Source: Oscillospiraceae bacterium (GTDB taxonomy: Bacteria > Bacillota > Clostridia > Oscillospirales > Oscillospiraceae). Taken from it: a DNA stretch of 7,628 nucleotides. A program made the position numbers and the translations under genes. The stretch spans positions 1 through 7,628 of the forward strand of contig JAIEFH010000264.1 of assembly GCA_029067025.1 (NCBI GenBank). Direction: 5' to 3'. Shown piece by piece: positions 1 to 5,028 of the stretch. Within the stretch, counting starts at the first letter, position 1, and the number at the start of each line of letters is the position of its first letter. The notes under the pieces were generated by a model. The model saw only the letters and a list, made by a program, of their open reading frames with translations. It did not search any database and was not told the origin of the DNA.

Positions 1-157
1 CGACTGCACCGTGGTGTCCTGGGCCAAGGGCGGCAGTCAGTTCGTCAATCAGGCGGACGTGGGCGGCGTCTACAACGGCCAGTGGATCATGGCTACCACC
101 CGCTGGGTGACGAAGGTTTACGCTCCCCCCAAGACCCTGCCCCGGACGGGGTATTAA
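1..157 (+). CDS. C-terminal end of an unrecognised protein ending in LPRTG-Y (partial)
   Basis: Only the last 51 codons are in the window (frame starting at base 2, TAA at 155-157); the start lies off the left edge. I do not recognise the family. The visible tail has an aromatic, beta-rich look (YNGQWIMATTRW) and ends KTLPRTGY. LPRTG fits the LPxTG sortase pattern, but a sortase substrate should continue into a hydrophobic segment and a basic tail, and here a stop follows after one residue. Either the match is chance or the anchor has been lost. Codon use is GC-rich like the operon at 979 onwards, and unlike the AT-rich gene at 358-807, so this is probably element backbone. A perfect GC-rich hairpin 10 bases after the stop fits the end of a transcription unit. 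Confidence 0.6.
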   Translation, partial: DCTVVSWAKGGSQFVNQADVGGVYNGQWIMATTRWVTKVYAPPKTLPRTGY

Positions 158-167
158 GCACATCCCC

Positions 168-190
168 GTGGCCCGCTCTGCGGGCCACTT
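168..190 (+). terminator. GC-rich hairpin after the partial gene, probable terminator
   Basis: GTGGCCCGC (168-176) pairs perfectly with GCGGGCCAC (180-188) around a TCT loop, 10 bases past the stop at 157. The following bases are TTACATAG, which is not a strong T run, so intrinsic termination may be inefficient. The position between a plus-strand gene end and a convergent minus-strand gene supports a terminator. Confidence 0.5.
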
Positions 191-261
191 ACATAGGGCC
201 GTTCGCACATTTGAACGAACCCCTGATAAAACTGCTGGCCTGCTGACATACTGCCCTTTTC

Positions 262-311
262 AGATTGGCGTTGCTTGACGTCGCTTCACGAAATCATTCG
301 TCAAACAATCT
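262..311. repeat. Long imperfect inverted repeat
   Basis: TTGCTTGACG (271-280) pairs with CGTCAAACAA (299-308) with one C/A mismatch, around an 18-base loop. An outer AGATTG (262-267) can alternatively pair with CAATCT (306-311). There is no T tract, so it does not look like a terminator. Arms of this kind could be a protein-binding site or the scar of a small insertion. Nothing in the sequence decides between these. Confidence 0.35.
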
Positions 312-316
312 AAAGC

Positions 317-344
317 GGGGAGCCACCTGTAATGGCCACTCCCC
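317..344 (-). terminator. Hairpin downstream of the DUF6194 gene, probable terminator
   Basis: GGGGAG (317-322) pairs with CTCCCC (339-344). Inside this, CCA (323-325) pairs with TGG (333-335) with a three-base bulge. Read on the minus strand it starts about 13 bases after the stop of the gene at 358-807 and is followed by GCTTTAGATTGTTTG, a loosely T-rich tail. It could also act on plus-strand transcripts arriving from the left. Confidence 0.45.
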
Positions 345-357
345 GATAAATTGAAAG

Positions 358-807
358 TTATATTTTCTTCTTGGAATATTTTTCTTTTGCGTATTCGTAT
401 GCCTCTTGAATATATGGTTTTAGTTCATCAAATGTTTTTTCAGTCGGATTTAATGAACATATCCAACCCATCCATGCGTATACAGGGTGTGGCAGAATCT
501 GATTTGTAGCCTTAAAATCATAATCCATATCCACAACACCACCTTTGCATGGACGTTTTGGTATCATTCCAAACATTTTTTGAAAGGTGTTTTTGCGGAT
601 GCCCAAATTCAAACGATATATGTTTTCTCTATTCAAGTTTGAACTCTTATCGTTTTCTCCATCTTTTTCCTTAACCGTCAAAATATAAACGCCCCGTTTT
701 AGTTTGTTGGCGGGATTGTAAAATATTCCTCTTTCCCCCCAACTACTGACTAAAACAGTTCCTTCTAATTCATCAAGACAATACTTCAAAATTTCATCAG
801 GGGTCAT
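358..807 (-). CDS. DUF6194 family protein
   Basis: A 149-aa protein whose order of motifs matches what I recall of the DUF6194 family. It has an N-terminal MTPDEILKYC-type helix, a strand WGERGIFYNP, then YRLNLGIRKNTFQKMFG, DYDFKATNQILPHPVYAWMGW and a closing helix NPTEKTFDELKPYIQEAYEYA. Family members of about this length are small single-domain cytosolic proteins with no established reaction, so no function is assigned. The start at 807 is supported by AAGGAG (815-820 on the plus strand) seven to eight bases upstream. The gene is clearly AT-rich (many Lys, Asn and Ile codons ending in A/T), lies opposite to all its neighbours, and has its own promoter and terminator-like hairpin. This looks like a passenger gene acquired separately from the GC-richer element. 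No recombinase or direct repeats were seen at its borders. Confidence 0.8.
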   Translation of the reverse strand: MTPDEILKYCLDELEGTVLVSSWGERGIFYNPANKLKRGVYILTVKEKDGENDKSSNLNRENIYRLNLGIRKNTFQKMFGMIPKRPCKGGVVDMDYDFKATNQILPHPVYAWMGWICSLNPTEKTFDELKPYIQEAYEYAKEKYSKKKI

Positions 808-846
808 AAACTTTCTCCTTCTTACAAATTACGACTTGTCCCTTTG

Positions 847-875
847 ATTGTAACACAGCTCCTGGTTCCGTTCAA
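847..875 (-). promoter_or_regulatory. Promoter of the DUF6194 gene
   Basis: On the minus strand, TTGAAC (870-875) is followed after exactly 17 bases by TACAAT (847-852). The TG one base before it gives an extended -10, TGTTACAAT. Transcription would start near 840, leaving a leader of about 30 bases that contains the AAGGAG ribosome site. Spacing and both boxes are close to sigma-A consensus. Confidence 0.6.
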
Positions 876-910
876 GCTGTTTTGTAAAAAGGGGCTGACA
901 ATACCGACCA

Positions 911-960
911 TTTACATACACCGCTTTCTGTCCGCTGGACACGGGGCGGTGTAAATTTTT
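911..960 (+). promoter_or_regulatory. Terminator-like leader hairpin before the operon (possible attenuator)
   Basis: ACACCGC (918-924) pairs with GCGGTGT (946-952). A nested GTCC/GGAC hairpin (930-940) sits inside, and TTTACA/TGTAAA can extend the base. The stem is followed directly by AAATTTTT (953-960) and then, within five bases, by the AAGGAGG ribosome site of the gene at 979. This is the shape of an intrinsic terminator placed in a 5' leader. It may end transcripts from the left, or act as an attenuator. I found no convincing plus-strand promoter in 840-978. Confidence 0.45.
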
Positions 961-978
961 GAACAAGGAGGTTTGCGA

Positions 979-1593
979 ATGAACAAAAATGAGGAAAAGC
1001 GCATGGCGGGAGATTTTGAGATCATCCATGCCATGCGCATTGGCGACCGGGAAATCGTGCTGGGCGAAAATCCGGCAGGCGTTGGCGATGAACGATATAT
1101 GTGCGCGTTCTGTACGGAAAATGGCTTGCTTGCCAGCTACACCGAGATCATGGTCAGCGACGACTATTCCGAATTGGTGAAGCTCTTTGGGGAGCGCGTG
1201 GCGGAGCAGGCGGAGAAAACCCGCATCGCCCTGAATGGCCCTAAAATCCAGGGCATCCCGAACGCCCCCATCACCGCCGAGGGCTGCGAGGTCATCAGCT
1301 ATCAGGATGACCTCAAAGGAAAGATTGTCGTTATCAAGCCGGAGATACTGCGCCGGGAATACCGCCGCGCCACCTGTCAGCTCCAGCTATGCACCGGCGG
1401 TTTTGGCGCTTCTCCCAACAGCCGGGGCACCGCCTGCTACTGTACGCAGTTGTACTCCGGCAAGACCTCGCGCTTTGAACGGAGTGATATTCTCGGCACC
1501 ATAGCGCCGGAGAAGCTGCCCGAATGGGCGAAGCACTATCTGGAAATTGTTCGACAGGCTGAAAAGAAAGCCAAGGACAAGGAGGGGCGCTGA
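979..1593 (+). CDS. Conserved element protein of unknown function, two-part
   Basis: A 204-aa cytosolic protein with no signal peptide or membrane segment. ATG 979 is chosen because AAGGAGG (965-971) lies seven bases upstream; a TTG two codons earlier overlaps too closely. The first part (residues about 10-75) holds FEIIHAMRIGDREIVLG ... YMCAF ... SDDYSELVKLFGERVAEQAEK, which resembles most of the next protein. The second part (about 110-190) has KGKIVVIKPEILRREYR, a Cys/Gly-rich block CTGGFGASPNSRGTACYC, then LYSG, RSDILG and a KLPEWAKHYLE helix, ending in a charged Lys-rich tail. I recall very similar proteins in Tn1549-like elements of gut Clostridia but know no function. The several cysteines could bind metal; this is a guess. 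The gene is followed by the next start after one base. Confidence 0.8.
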   Translation: MNKNEEKRMAGDFEIIHAMRIGDREIVLGENPAGVGDERYMCAFCTENGLLASYTEIMVSDDYSELVKLFGERVAEQAEKTRIALNGPKIQGIPNAPITAEGCEVISYQDDLKGKIVVIKPEILRREYRRATCQLQLCTGGFGASPNSRGTACYCTQLYSGKTSRFERSDILGTIAPEKLPEWAKHYLEIVRQAEKKAKDKEGR

Positions 1594-1594
1594 T

Positions 1595-1876
1595 ATGGAT
1601 GCCAGAATCAACGAGGGCTATGTCATTACCGACTCCATCCATGTCGGAGAAACGGAGTTCGTATTCGGCAAGCTGGACAACAAAATCCCCATGTATGTGA
1701 CCTGGGCCTGCAAGGGCGGCAACAACTACTTTTGGGGGCACTACTTTTCCGACCCTATGGAGGCCAAGAAGGACTTGCTTGACCGCGCAGGGGAGGAATT
1801 GGAGTACCAGATGGAGCGGAGGGCCAGGGCTGCGGAAAAGCAGCCCAAGGAGCCAGAAAAGGAGCGTGAACGGTAG
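1595..1876 (+). CDS. Small protein sharing the N-terminal domain of its upstream neighbour
   Basis: A 93-aa cytosolic protein. ATG 1595 follows the previous stop by one base and has AAGGAGG (1579-1585) nine bases upstream. The body EGYVITDSIHVGETEFVFG ... MYVTW ... GHYFSDPMEAKKDLLDRAGEELEYQ follows the same order as residues 10-75 of the upstream protein (IGDREIVLG ... YMCAF ... SDDYSELVKLFGERVAEQ). The two therefore look like relatives, one a stand-alone domain and the other fused to a second part. The last 25 residues are a Glu/Lys/Arg-rich tail, probably a helix or disordered. Its TAG stop shares its G with the GTG start of the next gene, so translation is probably coupled. Function unknown. 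Confidence 0.75.
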   Translation: MDARINEGYVITDSIHVGETEFVFGKLDNKIPMYVTWACKGGNNYFWGHYFSDPMEAKKDLLDRAGEELEYQMERRARAAEKQPKEPEKERER

Positions 1877-2823
1877 TGGATATGACCATACGGCCCGCAA
1901 CCCCCACAGAGCGGCTTTATGCCTATGAGCAGAGTATGCAGATTGCCAAGCGGTGCGGAAATCCGGGCTATTTGTGGGGGGCACTGGACAACAGCGGCAC
2001 GGTTTTCGTCAACAGTTGGGAAACCTTTGTGGCTTCCCAAAACACGCCGGAGTTCAAGGCCGAGTTCAACACCGTACTTGATATGCTCCGTTTTGACGAG
2101 CGGTACGGCCATGCGCTGAAAAACCGCTCCACCATGATAACCTATTGCCTTGACCACTCGCAGGGGAGCTTCCGCAACGGCTACGAATATGCGTTCCGGG
2201 CCGACACCCAGGGTTATTCCTATCTGATACGATGTACTCCGGCTGGGGAGGATAATCACGTTTATATCTACCCCTATCGCCGGGATTGCCTTGACCGGCA
2301 CATGAAACAGGCTGAAAAGGGCATCCGCTTCATCACCCTGGATGGCAAGGAAAAATTCAGAGTTCAGGATGGGGACATGGTGCGGATCATGACCGGCGCA
2401 GAATCGCACCTTGACCGTATGGCCCGATATGTTGACGATTGCCACGCTGAAATAGGCGGTAGCTTCTATCATATCCGCGAGTTCGCGGAATGGATGGAGC
2501 GCAGCGGCAGTCAAGTGATCCCCATGCGGTCTACCCTGCCGGATAACTGTTATTGTGTGCTGCCCGGCAGCGATGAAATCATCATCGTCAGAAAAGGAGA
2601 AAGCGGCTATTACCGTACCGACAAATACGGCCATGACCGGGCACAAGCCCTGGCTATCGTGGACGAGTGCAACGAGATCGGCGGTGTGAGCAAGGCGCAG
2701 GCGGCGGCGATGCTGGCTGGCTCCATGTTCGGCTGGCATATCCCCGGCGCTGACCCGAAGAATTATGACGAACAGGGCAAGCCCATCAAGCCCAAACAGC
2801 ATGACCGGGGCGATGCCCGATAA
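1876..2823 (+). CDS. First of two tandem paralogues, large-polyvalent-protein-like domains
   Basis: A 315-aa cytosolic protein. The GTG start at 1876 is preferred over ATG 1882 because it lines up with the ATG of the paralogue at 2916 (MDMTIRPATP versus MELTMRTATP) and sits 11 bases after GGAG (1861-1864). Blocks in order are RPATPTERLYAYEQSMQI at the N-terminus, FRADTQGYSYLIR (about 109-121), HMKQAEKGIRFIT ... KEKFRVQDGDMVRI (about 140-172), RYVDDCHAEIGG ... FYHIREFAEWMERSG (about 184-213), and GVSKAQAAAMLAGSMFGW (about 270-287) with ADPKNYDEQGKPIKP near the end. I recall the last two kinds of block from the large multi-domain proteins of Tn1549-like elements, so this may be a free-standing piece of that architecture. 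No catalytic motif is visible and no function is assigned. Confidence 0.75.
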   Translation: MDMTIRPATPTERLYAYEQSMQIAKRCGNPGYLWGALDNSGTVFVNSWETFVASQNTPEFKAEFNTVLDMLRFDERYGHALKNRSTMITYCLDHSQGSFRNGYEYAFRADTQGYSYLIRCTPAGEDNHVYIYPYRRDCLDRHMKQAEKGIRFITLDGKEKFRVQDGDMVRIMTGAESHLDRMARYVDDCHAEIGGSFYHIREFAEWMERSGSQVIPMRSTLPDNCYCVLPGSDEIIIVRKGESGYYRTDKYGHDRAQALAIVDECNEIGGVSKAQAAAMLAGSMFGWHIPGADPKNYDEQGKPIKPKQHDRGDAR

Positions 2824-2905
2824 AACGTGCCCCCCCTATATGAATATCTGAAAAGAGAGCGCGGCCTTCAGTAAGGAACTGGAGGCCGCGCTTCTTGATA
2901 AGGAG
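2813..2905 (+). pseudogene. Remnant of a second copy of the winged-helix gene
   Basis: The gap between the two paralogues encodes, in broken frames, the start of the protein at 4732-5025. LYEYLK (2836-2853) matches LCEYLK. A frame change then leads to ESAAFSKELEAALLDKE (2855-2905), matching ESAASSKELEAAFHVKG. Between the two parts, 17 bases present in the intact gene are missing, which explains the shift. A possible original start is ATG 2813 (MPDK, compare MTDK), overlapping the stop of the upstream gene. That start is one base out of frame with LYEYLK across a run of seven C. In the 36-base stretch 2855-2890, 31 bases match 4783-4818. The five differences are all transitions and four are silent, so the copy seems to have diverged while still coding. 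Confidence 0.7.
2859..2896 (+). repeat. Strong GC-rich hairpin between the paralogues
   Basis: Bases 2859-2872 (GCGCGGCCTTCAGT) pair with 2878-2891 around a five-base loop, giving a 14-bp stem with one G-T wobble. TTCTTG follows. It looks like a weak intrinsic terminator or an RNA processing and stability element just before the ribosome site at 2900-2905. It is inherited from the winged-helix gene, whose coding sequence has the matching hairpin at 4788-4818. Confidence 0.5.
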
Positions 2906-2915
2906 AGTGATATTG

Positions 2916-3869
2916 ATGGAATTGACCATGCGAACCGCTACCCCTGCGGAGCGGCTTTACACCACGGGCCAGAGTATGCAGATCGAGGGCCAGACCGGGT
3001 GCATCGGCCACCTGCGGGCCGATATGGGCGAGGACGGCCAAGGCTCTTTCAGAACATGGAAAGACCACCGGCAAAACCTGAACACAGAGGAATTTCAACT
3101 GGAATTTGAGAGTGTGCTGAACGCTTTGATGAGCGATGAGCAGTACGGCGCTTTTTTGAAAAGTGGAGCTGACTTGGCCGGTTTCTGCCTGGAACACCCG
3201 GAGAGCAGCTTCAACGATGGCTTTGCCTTTGGTTTCCGTGCGGACACAGCGCAATATTCTTACCTGATCCGGCTTCAACCTTACAAAGCAGATGAACACG
3301 CTTTCATTTACTGCTACCGCCGGGACTGGCTTGAAAGCCATATGAAACAGGCTAAAAAAGGCATCCGCTTCATCACCCCGAATTACAAGGAGAAGTTCAG
3401 GATCGCTGACGGCGACAAGGTGCGGATCAGGTGTTGGGATGGAAGGGAACTTGACATGATATGCCGTTATATCGACGATTGCCATGTGGAGGTAGGCAAC
3501 GGGGTGGACAACCTGTTCCATATCTGTCAGTTTGCAGAATTGATGGAGCGGAACGGCAATTCTGTTATCCCCCTCAGAAACTCGTTGCCGCTGATATGCT
3601 ACGGCAAGGTGCCTGACAAGCGGGCCATCGTGATGTTTGAGCGGGGCTTTGACGGCTACCGTTCCGCATCTGCCATAACAAAGGGCCGCACCAGCCAGAA
3701 ACTCGTTGACGAGTTGAACGGCGAGTTGGGCGTGACAAAGGCACAAGTAGCGGCGATGCTGGCCGGGGCCACCCAGGGCTGGGCCACCCCTGCCGCTGAC
3801 CCGAAGAATTACGACGAGCAGGGCCAGCCCATCAAGCCCAGGCACCGGGACAGGGGTGATGCCCGATGA
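2916..3869 (+). CDS. Second of two tandem paralogues, large-polyvalent-protein-like domains
   Basis: A 317-aa protein. ATG 2916 has AAGGAG (2900-2905) ten bases upstream. By eye about half the residues match the protein at 1876-2823 along the full length. The strongest blocks are FRADTAQYSYLIR, HMKQAKKGIRFIT, KEKFRIADGDKVRI, RYIDDCHVEVG ... LFHICQFAELMERNG, GVTKAQVAAMLAG and a C-terminus ADPKNYDEQGQPIKP ... DRGDAR that is nearly identical. The N-terminal third (about 30-95) and the stretch after NSLP are the most diverged. No membrane segment or known catalytic motif is seen. Its TGA overlaps the ATG of the next gene (ATGA), so it is translationally coupled. The likely origin is tandem duplication, together with the winged-helix remnant lying between the copies. 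Function unknown. Confidence 0.8.
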   Translation: MELTMRTATPAERLYTTGQSMQIEGQTGCIGHLRADMGEDGQGSFRTWKDHRQNLNTEEFQLEFESVLNALMSDEQYGAFLKSGADLAGFCLEHPESSFNDGFAFGFRADTAQYSYLIRLQPYKADEHAFIYCYRRDWLESHMKQAKKGIRFITPNYKEKFRIADGDKVRIRCWDGRELDMICRYIDDCHVEVGNGVDNLFHICQFAELMERNGNSVIPLRNSLPLICYGKVPDKRAIVMFERGFDGYRSASAITKGRTSQKLVDELNGELGVTKAQVAAMLAGATQGWATPAADPKNYDEQGQPIKPRHRDRGDAR

Positions 3870-4417
3870 CGGAGCGGACGCACCTCATTTGGAGCGACGA
3901 CCTTGATTATGAGGACTGGCGGGCCGATCTGGAAGCCGAGTACCCGGAACTGTCCGAGGATGAGCGGATGATGCTGATGCACGAGATCAACGGCGGCTAT
4001 CTGGACGATGAGCGGGCAAACCTGAACATCCAGCTTGACCAGCCCATCCTCATTATTGCCGACCTGGGCCTTTGGACAGGACGGCACATGGGCTACAAGG
4101 AGATCGCCAGCGGCAACATCCGGGACTGCCTTTACAGTGACCGGGGCATCGACTATGCCACATGGTACGTTGACAAACTGGGCGACCTGCGCTGTGACGC
4201 CATCCACCATGATGGCACCAATCATCTGCTTTACCGCACCTATAAGCCCGGAGTGCGGGACTCTCAAATCGACCTGCTGAAAGAAAAGCTATATTACGGA
4301 ACGGCCACCCGTGCCGATATAACGAGGATCACCCGCAGGCTGGGTGACGAGATCGGCAAAGTTTACGGCTGGGATTTCCCCCAGCGTGGGCGGCAGACCG
4401 CGACCGTGGAAAGGTAG
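3866..4417 (+). CDS. Conserved element protein of unknown function
   Basis: A 183-aa acidic cytosolic protein. ATG 3866 overlaps the preceding stop by four bases (ATGA). Upstream there is only a weak GGGGTG, so translation probably depends on coupling. The N-terminal part is strongly acidic (SDDLDYEDWRADLEAEYPEL, then a helix SEDERMMLMHEINGGYLDDE). The middle has strand-like ILIIADLGLWTGR and GNIRDCLYSD, then DYATWYVDKLGDLRCDAIHH with HDGTNHLLYRTYKPG. The end has a helical region and RITRRLGDEIGKVYGWDFP. I recall close relatives in Tn1549-like elements but no named family. The HH and HDGTNH residues are suggestive of a metal site, but nothing supports a specific activity. Confidence 0.75.
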   Translation: MTERTHLIWSDDLDYEDWRADLEAEYPELSEDERMMLMHEINGGYLDDERANLNIQLDQPILIIADLGLWTGRHMGYKEIASGNIRDCLYSDRGIDYATWYVDKLGDLRCDAIHHDGTNHLLYRTYKPGVRDSQIDLLKEKLYYGTATRADITRITRRLGDEIGKVYGWDFPQRGRQTATVER

Positions 4418-4424
4418 GAGTATT

Positions 4425-4739
4425 ATGGCACAAATTCCCCCGGTCGAATTGGAGGTACACCCCTCTATGTTCGACCTGATGATGACCGCTTTGGCGGATA
4501 ACGCCGCCAACGTCCCCTATGAGAGCGTCCGCCTTGCCGCGGAGGACTTGATGGAGAAGCGTATGCGCTTCACCCGGCTCTATCCCGGCACGGACGGCGA
4601 ACCCTATGTCAGCGTCCGTATGTATGAAAAAGAAGCCGCCGAACTGATCTGGCAGCTCCTTTTATCTGCCATCGGCAAATACGATGTGAGTGAGGAATAC
4701 CACAAGAAACTGAAAAACGGCGGTGGGGGCCATGACTGA
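4425..4739 (+). CDS. Small conserved element protein of unknown function
   Basis: A 104-aa protein. ATG 4425 follows TAGGAG (4415-4420) closely, with the ribosome site overlapping the previous stop. It is largely helical and acidic: an N-terminal PPVELEVHPSMFDLMMTALA, a second helix VRLAAEDLMEKRMRF, a short strand-like stretch EPYVSVRMYEKEAAELIWQLLL, and a tail NGGGGHD. There is no signal peptide, and the Leu/Ile-rich stretch at about 74-86 is too short and charged to be a membrane segment. Its last eight bases overlap the start of the winged-helix gene. I do not recognise the family. It could be a partner of the DNA-binding protein next door, on position alone. Confidence 0.7.
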   Translation: MAQIPPVELEVHPSMFDLMMTALADNAANVPYESVRLAAEDLMEKRMRFTRLYPGTDGEPYVSVRMYEKEAAELIWQLLLSAIGKYDVSEEYHKKLKNGGGGHD

Positions 4740-5025
4740 CAAGGCCCTGTGCGAATACCTGAAAAAATATCGCCGTGGACAAGAGAGCGCGGCCTCCAGC
4801 AAAGAGTTGGAGGCCGCGTTTCACGTCAAGGGAACGGAACTGCGGCGGGCCGTCAACCGTCTGCGTTGCAACGGCTATCCCATTTGCAGCGACGCCACCG
4901 GCTACTTTTATGCGGCACGACAGTCCGAGATCAGGGCCACCGTTGCCCAGCTTACCGGGCGTATTTCTAAAATTGCCGCCGCCACAAAGGGGCTGCTGAA
5001 ATCTTATGAGGAAATGGAGGGATAA
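4732..5025 (+). CDS. Small winged-helix DNA-binding-like protein
   Basis: A 97-aa protein. ATG 4732 is chosen since MTDK is the natural N-terminus and fits the remnant at 2813; a GTG at 4723 in the same frame is possible. The ribosome site is only a G-rich run, so coupling to the upstream gene through the 8-base overlap is likely. Residues about 20-60 have the pattern of a winged helix of the BirA HTH type: SSKELEAAFHVKGTELRRAV (helix-turn-helix) followed by NRLRCNGYPICSDATGYFYA (wing). The C-terminal third is a helix (REIR-like region through KGLLKSYEEME). The protein may regulate the operon or act at an element DNA site; the target is not visible. A second, broken copy lies at 2813-2905. 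The large gene starts four bases after the stop. Confidence 0.75.
   Translation: MTDKALCEYLKKYRRGQESAASSKELEAAFHVKGTELRRAVNRLRCNGYPICSDATGYFYAARQSEIRATVAQLTGRISKIAAATKGLLKSYEEMEG
4788..4818 (+). repeat. Perfect inverted repeat inside the winged-helix gene
   Basis: CGCGGCCTCCA (4788-4798) pairs perfectly with TGGAGGCCGCG (4808-4818) around a nine-base loop, and TTTC follows. It lies within codons for ESAASSKELEAAF. The same structure is kept in the remnant at 2859-2891, with some paired bases changed. Confidence 0.55.
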
Positions 5026-5028
5026 ACT

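Larger units (their letters stand above)
158..357. other. Gene-free spacer between convergent genes, rich in inverted repeats
   Basis: No credible gene is seen here. The stretch separates the plus-strand gene ending at 157 from the minus-strand gene ending at 358. It holds at least three separate inverted repeats (168-188, 271-308 and 317-344), plus a weak one at 201-220 (GTTCG/CGAAC). The outer hairpins are best explained as terminators for the two converging genes. The middle one has no obvious role. Confidence 0.5.

Noticed and set aside
829..1029. 66-aa minus-strand ORF across the operon leader
   Set aside because: It overlaps the promoter of the DUF6194 gene and the start of the 979 gene, and has no ribosome site or recognisable features.
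1235..1504. Alternative-frame plus-strand ORF inside the 979 gene
   Set aside because: The product is Ala/Ser/Arg-rich with no ribosome site and is explained by GC-rich codon use of the real gene.
1741..2802. Long minus-strand ORF opposite the first paralogue
   Set aside because: It lies exactly antisense to a plus-strand gene with a clear paralogue and ribosome site. Its product has no recognisable features. A similar antisense ORF (2868-3845) lies opposite the second paralogue, as expected from shared codon use.
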